Positions 1-5,952 of a stretch of 9,269 nucleotides of DNA are shown here, piece after piece. Source of the stretch: RYN-428 sp035648595 (GTDB lineage Bacteria; Planctomycetota; Phycisphaerae; Tepidisphaerales; Tepidisphaeraceae). The stretch covers positions 1 to 9,269 of the forward strand of contig DASRLH010000138.1 of assembly GCA_035648595.1 (NCBI GenBank), given 5' to 3'. The notes below the pieces were generated by a model that saw nothing but the letters and a program-made list of their open reading frames with translations, was not told the origin of the DNA and ran no database searches. Each line of letters begins with the position of its first letter. Positions within the stretch are counted from its first letter, which is position 1. The position numbers and the translations under genes were made by a program.

Positions 1-170
1 TCCTCACCGCCATCGGCACCGACTCCGCCCACGTCGATCAGATCGTCGAGCGCACCGCGCTGCCGGTGCAGGCCATCCTCCAGGATCTGACCTTCCTGAC
101 GCTCAAGGGCCAGCTTCGCCGCCTCGACGGCCAAACCTTCCGCCGACTCCGGCCCGGATCCACCGCCTGA
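1..170 (+). CDS. dprA: DNA-processing protein DprA, C-terminal fragment (partial)
   Basis: Only the last 55 codons are in the window; reading from base 3 the frame is open and ends with TGA at 168-170. The translated tail starts LTAIGTDSAHVDQIVERT, continues through LPVQAILQDLTFLTLKGQ and ends RRLDGQTFRRLRPGSTA. This is the pattern of the small winged-helix domain at the C-terminus of DprA: a leading 'L..LG', 'vD.ive.tglp', then 'L..LeL.G.v....G..f.r'. DprA (Smf) binds incoming single-stranded DNA and loads RecA during natural transformation; its Rossmann-like core would lie outside the window. The gene points towards the hsd operon, so the two units converge. The fragment is short, so the family call rests on this one domain; another winged-helix protein is possible. 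Confidence 0.72.
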   Translation, partial: LTAIGTDSAHVDQIVERTALPVQAILQDLTFLTLKGQLRRLDGQTFRRLRPGSTA

Positions 171-343
171 ACCCAACCCGGCCCTGCCCGAGGGGTCGCG
201 GCAGCCTCAAATGAGACACTTTCCCATTTTTTTTTCGCCGACGGTTGTTCCCTCAAAAAGTCGTCCCCAACTCATTATCCCCAAAAGACTTACGCTCATC
301 CCCCGACGAAAATCGCGAGAAAAACCCGCGAGGCGCGCCTCAT

Positions 344-371
344 TTGTCATATCCTTGTTAATTGATATAAC
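344..371 (+). promoter_or_regulatory. Possible sigma-70 type promoter pointing towards the hsdR 3' end
   Basis: TTGTCA at 344-349 (5 of 6 match to TTGACA) and TATAAC at 366-371 (5 of 6 match to TATAAT) are separated by 16 bases, in an AT-rich patch. Transcription would start near 378 on the plus strand and run through the 416-431 palindrome into the antisense of the hsdR 3' end. No start codon with a plausible gene follows. AT-rich sequence can give such matches by chance, and promoter consensus in this organism is unknown. Confidence 0.3.
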
Positions 372-382
372 CCTCTCCCAGG

Positions 383-425
383 AAAAATCTTGCAACGCGC
401 CAACTCGGCAGACCGGCGAGGCGCG
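383..425 (-). terminator. Weak candidate terminator after hsdR
   Basis: In the minus direction, CGCGCC (425-420) can pair with GGCGCG (401-396), leaving an 18-base loop that can itself pair partly. A T5 run follows at 387-383, eight bases after the stem. It lies 56 bases beyond the hsdR stop codon. The gap between stem and T-run is longer than in a standard intrinsic terminator, so this is only a candidate. Confidence 0.25.
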
Positions 426-480
426 CCTCGCGGGATTCTCGCCTGGTTGTCTCGCCTGTGCGCGCCCACCGGTTCCCCGG

Positions 481-3400
481 TTAATTGAGAGTGTTCATGG
501 TTGAAAGCTCGGCTTGTTTCAGGACCAATTGCGTCGCGTCCTCCGAGAGGTCGGGGGGATACCCGTACTTGGCCAGTAGGCGGCGCACGCTTCGGCGCAG
601 GTCCGCGCGGACGGATTCGCGTTGCGTCCAGTCCAGCTTTGGCATTCGCCGGATCATGTTGGCCAGCTCGCGGGCCATCAGCCGAAGGGTGTCGGACTTC
701 ATCACCTGCTTGGCGGATCCGTTCTCCGCCAGCGCATCGTAAAACGCCGTCTCTTCATCGGACAGTCCCAGGTCCTGCCCATGGCGTTGCGCCTCGCGCA
801 GGAATTTGGCCAGGTCGATCAATTGCGAAATCATCTCGGCGGTGGTGATGGCTTTATTGGTGTAGCGGAGCATGGCGTCTTCCAGCGCCTGGCGGAATTT
901 TTTGCTTTGGACGAGGTTGATGCGCTCGGTGGCGCGGATTTGATCCGCCAGCAGCTTGCGGAGCGTTTCCAGCGCGAGGTTCTTGTGTTCCATGGCGCAG
1001 ACGCGGGAGAGGAACTCATCGGAGAGAATGTCGAGCCGGGCCTCCGCGAGGCCGGCGGCGGCGAACAGGTCAATCACCTGATCGGCGTCCACCGCGCCGC
1101 CGATGACTTGGCGCACCGCCGCGTCGATATCCCGGCGTCTGCCCGCGCCCCCGCCGGTCGTTTCATCCGTGAGCCGCTTGCGAATCATGGCGGCCACTCG
1201 CTGGAAAAACGCCAGGTGATCGACAATCGCGTCGGTTTCCGGCCGGGGCGCGGCCAGCGCGAAGGCCGCTGACAGTTCCTTGACCATCGTCCGCAGGCGC
1301 TTCCAACCGTCGGTCTGTCCCAGGACGTGATCCACCGCGCGCACGTAAAGCTGGAGGGCGTCCCTCGGATCGACGCCCAGCGCGGGTTGATAATCAAACC
1401 CGTGAAAGAAGGATCGCAATTTCTCGAAAGAGGCCTGCATGGCGGGTACCGCCTCGTCGCGCACCTGCCGCACGGCTTTCCCGCTTCCGCCAGCCTGGGT
1501 ATAGGTGGCCAGTGCGTCGGCGAGTTGATCGGCCAATCCGAGCATGTCCACGATCAATCCGCCGGGCTTTTCGCCATAAACGCGGTTGACGCGGGCGATG
1601 GCCTGCATCAGGTTGTGGCCGGCCAGCGGCTTATCGATGTACATCGTGTGGGCCGGCGGGCAGTCAAAGCCGGTCAACCACATGTCGCAGACGATGGCGA
1701 GGCGGAAATCGTCCGCCGGGTCCTTGAAGCGCCCCGCCAGCGCCTTTCGCGCCGCCTTGGTTCGGATGTGGCTGAGAACGGGCTCTTGATCGCCCGCGTT
1801 GCCCGTGATGATGACTTTCATCGCGCCGCAATGATCGTCGGAATCGTGCCAGGCCGGCCGAAGTTTGCGGATCGCCTCGTACAGCCGGGCGGCGATGTCG
1901 CGGCTCATGGTGACGATCATCGCCTTGCCTTCGATGGCGGCGCGGCGTTTTTCCCAGTGCTCGACGATGAACCCCGCCAGCCGTTCGATGCGGTCGGGCG
2001 CGCCCACCAGCGCTTCGAGCGGCACGCGGATGTTTTCCTGGCCATCCGTCCCGCGCTTGTTGGCGGCCGCGACCAGCTCGATTTCCTTTTCCGCCGCCGC
2101 CGCTCCCGCATCGTCCACCGTCAGCTTGATGATGCGCGACTCGTAGAACAACGGCTTGGTCGCCCCATCCTCCACCGCCTGGCGGATATCGTACACATCG
2201 GAGTATTCCCCAAAGACGGTGATCGTGTTCTTATCGTCGCGTTCCAGCGGCGTTCCAGTGAAGCCGACGAACGTGGCATTGGGCAGTCCCTCGCGCATCC
2301 AGCGCGCGCCGCCTTCGATCAGCCCGTACTGGCTTCGGTGCGCCTCATCGGCCATGACCACGACATTCGATCGCTGCGAGATGATCCCGTGGCCCTCGGC
2401 GAATTTATGGATCGTGGTGAAGACCACCCCGCCCGCCGCGCGGTCGAGCAATTCCTTGAGTTGCCGGCGGCTTTGCGATTGCACCGGGTCCTGCCGAAGC
2501 AGCGCCCGGCCCATGGCAAAGGTTCCGAAAAGCTGATCGTCCAGATCGTTGCGATCGGTGACGACGATGATCGTCGGATTCGCCAGCGCCGGCTCGCGGA
2601 TGAGGGCGGCGGCGAGCATCAGCATGGTCAGCGACTTGCCCGATCCCTGCGTGTGCCACACCACGCCTCCGCGCCCGTCGCCGGCCCCGATGGGAGGCTT
2701 GAGGGCGGCGAGCACGGTCGCGCGGGTTTTGCGCACCGCGCGGAACTGGTGATATCCGGCGATTTTCTTGGCGATCTCCCCGCGCTCGTCTTCCTCAAAC
2801 GCCACGCACCCGCGCAAGTAATCGAGCAACGCGGCCGGCTCCAGCAAGCCTCGGATCAGCGCCTCAAGCGTCGGCTGCCCGCCCTCGGCGGGGCGCCAGG
2901 GCATGAAGCGATCCAGGCCCGCGGTGATCGAACCGACGCGAGTGAGCAGGCCATCCGACGCCACCAAGAGCACATTCGGCACAAACAGATCGGGAACGGC
3001 GGCCATGTACCGGCCCATCTGCCCGATGGCCGTCTCAAGGCCCGCCTCCGGGTCAGCCGGGTCTTTGAGTTCAATGATTGCGATCGGCAAGCCGTTGAGA
3101 AATAGCGTCAGGTCCAGCCGGATCAATTTTCCCGATGCGGCTGCGAATGACAGTTGCTGAACGGCCAGGAAGTCGTTGTTCGCCGGGCGGTCGAAGTCGA
3201 TGAGCCGGGCCCGCCCGCCGCGCATTTCGCCGGTGGCGGCATCCTTGTATTCGACGTCGACGCCGTCGATGAGGCGAGTGTGAAACCACCGGTTTTTCTG
3301 CGCAAGGGTCGGGTCCGGCGGATGAGAGAGCGTCCGCACGACCTGCTCGCATTCGCCGCGCGGGAGCGCCGGGTTCAGCCGATGCAGGGCGGCGGTGAGT

Positions 3401-3531
3401 CGGCCTTCGAGGATCACGCGGGAAAGGGCGGCGCGTTCGCCGGCGTCGTCAATCTCCGGGCCATGCCGCAAGCCGTAGCCAAGCGATTGCAGCCAGCCCA
3501 GGGCGCTCATTTCGACGTCGGCTTCGTTCAC
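481..3531 (-). CDS. hsdR: Type I restriction endonuclease subunit R (HsdR)
   Basis: Motor and nuclease subunit of the type I restriction complex (R2M2S): it translocates DNA with ATP and cuts unmethylated DNA at a distance from the recognition site. The protein has 1016 residues, normal for the family. The N-terminal nuclease shows the PD-ExK signature, with D140 and the E154-L-K156 of IIELKD. The helicase motor has Walker A at GSGKS (296-300), DEAH at 395-398, FTGTP at 424-428, the MWLTGFDCP segment at 617-625 and motif VI QAIARVNRVY at 643-652. The C-terminal helical part, from about 690, ends in the usual region that docks onto the methylase. The start is GTG with AAAGGAGAT five bases upstream; an internal ATG at codon 8 has no comparable ribosome site. 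The gene starts 12 bases after the HIRAN stop codon, so it is the last gene of the operon. I see no frameshift or lost catalytic residue. Confidence 0.97.
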   Translation of the reverse strand: MNEADVEMSALGWLQSLGYGLRHGPEIDDAGERAALSRVILEGRLTAALHRLNPALPRGECEQVVRTLSHPPDPTLAQKNRWFHTRLIDGVDVEYKDAATGEMRGGRARLIDFDRPANNDFLAVQQLSFAAASGKLIRLDLTLFLNGLPIAIIELKDPADPEAGLETAIGQMGRYMAAVPDLFVPNVLLVASDGLLTRVGSITAGLDRFMPWRPAEGGQPTLEALIRGLLEPAALLDYLRGCVAFEEDERGEIAKKIAGYHQFRAVRKTRATVLAALKPPIGAGDGRGGVVWHTQGSGKSLTMLMLAAALIREPALANPTIIVVTDRNDLDDQLFGTFAMGRALLRQDPVQSQSRRQLKELLDRAAGGVVFTTIHKFAEGHGIISQRSNVVVMADEAHRSQYGLIEGGARWMREGLPNATFVGFTGTPLERDDKNTITVFGEYSDVYDIRQAVEDGATKPLFYESRIIKLTVDDAGAAAAEKEIELVAAANKRGTDGQENIRVPLEALVGAPDRIERLAGFIVEHWEKRRAAIEGKAMIVTMSRDIAARLYEAIRKLRPAWHDSDDHCGAMKVIITGNAGDQEPVLSHIRTKAARKALAGRFKDPADDFRLAIVCDMWLTGFDCPPAHTMYIDKPLAGHNLMQAIARVNRVYGEKPGGLIVDMLGLADQLADALATYTQAGGSGKAVRQVRDEAVPAMQASFEKLRSFFHGFDYQPALGVDPRDALQLYVRAVDHVLGQTDGWKRLRTMVKELSAAFALAAPRPETDAIVDHLAFFQRVAAMIRKRLTDETTGGGAGRRRDIDAAVRQVIGGAVDADQVIDLFAAAGLAEARLDILSDEFLSRVCAMEHKNLALETLRKLLADQIRATERINLVQSKKFRQALEDAMLRYTNKAITTAEMISQLIDLAKFLREAQRHGQDLGLSDEETAFYDALAENGSAKQVMKSDTLRLMARELANMIRRMPKLDWTQRESVRADLRRSVRRLLAKYGYPPDLSEDATQLVLKQAELSTMNTLN

Positions 3532-3534
3532 GCG

Positions 3535-3543
3535 ATCTCCTTT
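3535..3543 (-). promoter_or_regulatory. Ribosome binding site deciding the GTG start of hsdR
   Basis: Minus-strand AAAGGAGAT lies directly after the TGA of the HIRAN gene, with its GGAG core five bases before the GTG at 3531-3529. It supports the non-ATG start and suggests that ribosomes finishing the HIRAN gene can reinitiate at hsdR. Confidence 0.75.
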
Positions 3544-4311
3544 TCACGCGACCGCCGCCAGTTCGCCGGCGATCGGTTGGAACGCCTCACCCGTGCAGGG
3601 CGTGAACATTCGAGGCCAGCGCGCGTTCATTCGGCAAAGCAGCCGCTGTTGATAGGGCGCAGCGGGGTTGACCCGCTGCACTTTTAGCTCAATGGACGCC
3701 TGCTCGCCTTTAATGCACAACTCGCGCACATCGCGCGCGAGATAGCGAGGCACGTAACCGATCAGAAATCTCTCGTGGACATCGCACGTCCGCACCGCCA
3801 CCGCGTCTGAGTCATGGCGGTTGGAAATGTCCAGCATGAGTCCCAGCGTCTCGCCGGGCTGCAGGACCGCGATCCGCTGCTGGGCGATGGCCGGGATCCA
3901 GCGCACGCCGTGCAGAAAAAACGTGTTGGTGTAGGAGCCATCCGCTCCGGGAAGCGGGACGGGAAATACTTCCAATGCGTCGGTCGCGCGCCGCCCCTCG
4001 GTGACCCCCAGAATCGCGATGGGGTCCGGCGGATGCGCCGGGTCAAATCCGCCCCACGCCAAATACGCCTCGAACTCCGGGCGCGAAGATCCCAGCAGCC
4101 GGTTTACGAAAATCGGAAACAGTGCATCCGATTCGTACACCTCATCGAGCCTCGGCATTTCGGGAAAGGCGTGGAAGCCTTTCAACGACTGCGCGCCCTT
4201 CGTATAAACAAATCGATAAACCCCGTCGACGTGGTCCAGGCGGCCGATCGGTCCCCATCTCCCATCCTCGGCCTCTCCGGATTTCCAGGCGACGAACAAA
4301 GCGCTGTTCAT
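3544..4311 (-). CDS. HIRAN-domain protein with a HipA-N-like N-terminal segment
   Basis: A 255-residue soluble protein with no signal peptide or membrane segment. Residues about 131-210 match the HIRAN pattern: FFLHGVRWIP, then a hydrophobic turn with LQPGETLGLMLDISN, N-R-H-D-S-D-A-V-A-V (164-173) and IGYVPRYLARDV (184-195). HIRAN domains occur in Rad5/HLTF-type repair proteins, where the human HLTF domain binds free 3' DNA ends, and also as separate bacterial proteins. Residues about 1-90 (GRLDHVDGVYRFVYTKGA, then SDALFPIFVNRLLGSSRPEF) resemble the N-terminal subdomain of HipA, which has 'VGEL..NG...F.Y' and 'SDAVFNFFDNLLPDS'. The start ATG overlaps the kinase stop as ATGA (4308-4311) and has GGGAG seven bases upstream (4323-4319). 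This coupling suggests the two products act together. The HIRAN call is firm; the HipA-N resemblance and a DNA-end-sensing role are inference. Confidence 0.85.
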   Translation of the reverse strand: MNSALFVAWKSGEAEDGRWGPIGRLDHVDGVYRFVYTKGAQSLKGFHAFPEMPRLDEVYESDALFPIFVNRLLGSSRPEFEAYLAWGGFDPAHPPDPIAILGVTEGRRATDALEVFPVPLPGADGSYTNTFFLHGVRWIPAIAQQRIAVLQPGETLGLMLDISNRHDSDAVAVRTCDVHERFLIGYVPRYLARDVRELCIKGEQASIELKVQRVNPAAPYQQRLLCRMNARWPRMFTPCTGEAFQPIAGELAAVA

Positions 4312-5222
4312 ACTGATTCTCCCGCCAGAAGCCGCTCCCGATTCTCAATCAGAAGTTCCTTCGTAAAACTTCGGCAAATATTTGACATCCGCTGCGGAGG
4401 AACCTGCTCCAGTAGCTGGTCGACCGCAGCGCCATCGATCCGCTCCAGCCTTTCAAGCCAGATCGTAGCGGCTGTCGAGGCTCGATGCGAGAACGCCAGG
4501 TACGCTTGGAGGGTTGTCATGGATTTCGCGTCCGCCGCCGTCGCGTAAAACCCGGATCGGGCGCGGCGGACGAATGCCGGCATCTTCCGGTTGGAATCGC
4601 GCGTGGTCATTCGCTCGCTTCGCTCATCGTCGGACAGGTTCCGAGCCATCGACGCGCCATGATCGAATGTGGGCGCCAGGTAGAGCGCATCCTCGATCCT
4701 GATCGCCCCCCAGTTTTGATGATGCCGATCCTGGTTGGCGATCCATGCGTCCAGCATGGCACATCCGACAAACACATCGATCGCCGAGACGATTCCCGAG
4801 GGCGCCGCGCTAAGCCATTGAACCGGCGGCGGACGTAACGTCTGGAGCACCGCCGCAACGGCATCAACCGTATGCTCTCGAACCTTGTACTTGCGCGCGT
4901 CGTCGGCGGGATAGTGCGGGTCGCGCGCCAGAAGAAGCTGGTTTCCCAGCGCCAGAGCCATCGGGGGCGGCGCGCAGGTTTCGCAGATCACGCCGGGCCA
5001 TTGGCTATGAACGTCGAGGGCCAACTCGTAATGCACATGGGGCAGGCCGAGGAGCGCGCATAACTCACAAGCGATTCTCTCCGCCCAATCCTCCCCAGTC
5101 CCCCGCTCCTCGGCCTTGAAGAGCATCCGCCTGCGGCCGTCGCGATACCAGAACTTACGCTTGGCTCCTAATGGCTCAAGTGATTCGCCACAGCGGGAAT
5201 TAACAGATATGACGGGATACAT
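4308..5222 (-). CDS. HipA-like serine/threonine kinase domain protein
   Basis: A 304-residue protein with the core of the HipA / PI3-4-kinase-like fold. MLFK with K36 is the likely ATP-binding lysine, followed by GTGEDWAERIACELCALLGLP (around 41-61), the helix after the glycine loop. The catalytic motif is NQDRHHQNWG (163-172), matching the D-x-H-x-x-N of HipA (ATDGHAKNF) with D165 and N170. LAPTFDHGAS (182-191) with D187 corresponds to the HipA LTPFYDIMSA metal-binding site. The C-terminal helices look like the HipA tail. The N-terminal HipA subdomain is missing; a similar segment sits in the next protein. HipA kinases phosphorylate proteins such as GltX to stop growth, and related members have other targets; the substrate here is unknown. 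I start at the ATG at 5222: the frame is open further upstream to 5348, but that part is not conserved-looking, and AGGA lies 12 bases before this ATG. The stop overlaps the HIRAN start. Confidence 0.82.
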   Translation of the reverse strand: MYPVISVNSRCGESLEPLGAKRKFWYRDGRRRMLFKAEERGTGEDWAERIACELCALLGLPHVHYELALDVHSQWPGVICETCAPPPMALALGNQLLLARDPHYPADDARKYKVREHTVDAVAAVLQTLRPPPVQWLSAAPSGIVSAIDVFVGCAMLDAWIANQDRHHQNWGAIRIEDALYLAPTFDHGASMARNLSDDERSERMTTRDSNRKMPAFVRRARSGFYATAADAKSMTTLQAYLAFSHRASTAATIWLERLERIDGAAVDQLLEQVPPQRMSNICRSFTKELLIENRERLLAGESV

Positions 5223-5387
5223 GGAGCTTCGTTTTCCTGCGGCTTTGCCCAAACCCTGCTGGTTATTGCATGGGTGAGTCTGGCAGAAGGGGCGCGATGG
5301 GGGACGTGCCAGATGTATAAACGGCCCGCAATTTGCCGGCGACACCAAAGCCCAAAGCTGCGTAGATCCGAGGCACGCGAACCGAAT
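5223..5387 (-). other. 165-base gap before the kinase, with a near-palindrome
   Basis: This is the only sizeable gap inside the operon, so the kinase/HIRAN pair may have its own promoter here. It contains a 17-bp near-palindrome, GCCCGCAATTTGCCGGC on the plus strand (5324-5340), with one mismatched pair and a central base. On the minus strand TTTATACA lies just after it (5321-5314), a -10-like element without a convincing -35. No intrinsic terminator is apparent, so read-through from hsdM-hsdS is expected. Confidence 0.35.
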
Positions 5388-5927
5388 TCAGGCTACCTCG
5401 GCGCTGTACGTGTTCTGCTTCTCAATCGTCGCAAGAACGCGATTGCGCCATTCCTTGAGGAAGCCAACAAAATCCGCCTGCACCAGATCTTCGCTGTCGG
5501 TGTCTTCATCGAAATCCGACGGGAGCGAGCCGCCCAATTCCGTGACGCGCCGGCAATATTCTTCGGCAAGATTCGCCGCATTTGCTTCGTCATCCCAGGC
5601 CCAGCCGAAAAGTACCTGTGCAACCGGCTCGCCAAGCGCCTCGGGAATCCAGGCGCCCGGATCACCCACATTGTCCAAATGCACGACCTGTTGGGACGGC
5701 CAATCTGCCGGCCACGCCCGCATCAGCCGGTCGTCCAAATCCTCGTTCTCAAGTTCGGCTTTGGCGTTCTCCGCCGTCAATTGCATGTAATGCGGATCGA
5801 AGCTGCACCTCTCGCCCACAATGGCAAGCGCGGCGTGAACCAACTCTTCCTTTTCGCTCTCGTTCATGCAGCGGAGAAGCCTGAGTAAAACTGCTTCGGA
5901 CTCCTGGGGCATTGATTGACCAGCCAT
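5388..5927 (-). CDS. Highly acidic protein of unknown function
   Basis: I do not recognise this family. The product has 179 residues, no signal peptide and no membrane segment. By hand count it has 37 Asp/Glu against 13 Lys/Arg, with acidic clusters at AELENEDLDD (57-66) and SDFDEDTDSEDLV (137-149). The middle is tryptophan-rich (residues W72, W76, W93, W109, W111). An N-terminal helix, about 9-37, ends in the segment ELVHAALAIVGER. No helix-turn-helix, nuclease or kinase motif is evident. It starts 25 bases after the hsdS stop and is preceded by an excellent AAGGAGG site, so it is very probably translated as part of the hsd transcript. Options include a regulator or inhibitor of the HsdR or kinase products, or a DNA-mimic-like protein. 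The charge is the only basis for the last idea. Confidence 0.75.
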   Translation of the reverse strand: MAGQSMPQESEAVLLRLLRCMNESEKEELVHAALAIVGERCSFDPHYMQLTAENAKAELENEDLDDRLMRAWPADWPSQQVVHLDNVGDPGAWIPEALGEPVAQVLFGWAWDDEANAANLAEEYCRRVTELGGSLPSDFDEDTDSEDLVQADFVGFLKEWRNRVLATIEKQNTYSAEVA

Positions 5928-5934
5928 AAAATCG

Positions 5935-5941
5935 CCTCCTT
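5935..5941 (-). promoter_or_regulatory. Strong Shine-Dalgarno site of the acidic gene
   Basis: Minus-strand AAGGAGG is seven bases before the ATG at 5927-5925. It is the best ribosome site in the operon and is the main evidence that this unknown reading frame is a real, well-translated gene. Confidence 0.85.
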
Positions 5942-5952
5942 AAATTGACGAC

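Larger units (their letters stand above)
325..434. repeat. 17-bp inverted repeat around a GAGGCGCGCCTC palindrome
   Basis: The sequence CCCGCGAGGCGCGCCTC at 325-341 recurs as its exact reverse complement at 418-434. Each copy contains the perfect 12-bp palindrome GAGGCGCGCCTC (330-341 and 418-429). In the right copy the palindrome extends to 16 bp, 416-431. Past the 17 bp the copies stay similar but imperfect (TTTTTCTCGCG against ATTCTCGCC). Seventy-six bases lie between the two arms, including the AT-rich patch. The arrangement is typical of REP-like or MITE-like elements; whether copies occur elsewhere in the genome cannot be seen here. Confidence 0.6.
171..480. other. Intergenic region between the dprA-like gene and hsdR, without a convincing gene
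   Basis: These 310 bases separate two convergent genes. The middle is clearly AT-richer than the flanks: 331-390 is about 58% A+T by hand count, against roughly 35-40% in hsdM. It holds a T9 run at 227-235, several G-rich (minus strand) degenerate units at about 220-300, a 17-bp inverted repeat (325-341 and 418-434) and a plus-strand promoter-like pair at 344-371. Open frames cross it on both strands, but they encode low-complexity, arginine-rich or repeat-derived peptides, and I do not call them genes. The mixture looks like remnants of dispersed repeats or a small mobile element. That is inference. Confidence 0.6.

Noticed and set aside
184..235. Intrinsic terminator of the dprA-like gene before the T9 run
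   Set aside because: The only nearby stem (184-188 with 200-204) is 5 bp long and 22 bases before the T-run, so it does not form a standard terminator.
207..395. Short minus-strand frame, with an internal ATG near 350
   Set aside because: An AAGGA-like site lies close to an internal ATG, but the peptide is again repeat-derived and has no domain-like character.
211..504. 97-codon plus-strand frame in the gap beside hsdR
   Set aside because: It is built from the repeats and runs into the hsdR end; it has no ribosome site and no protein-like pattern. The segment EARLAGFS arises from the GAGGCGCGCCTC repeat and appears on both strands.
1327..3105. Long 592-codon plus-strand open frame
   Set aside because: It is antisense to hsdR, whose frame carries all catalytic motifs. 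The plus-strand translation is rich in Arg, His and Gly without any recognisable domain, as usual for a high-GC shadow frame.
5223..5348. Longer kinase start, adding 42 residues
   Set aside because: The extension shows no kinase-like sequence and would remove the intergenic gap; the ATG at 5222 begins directly with the domain-like segment.
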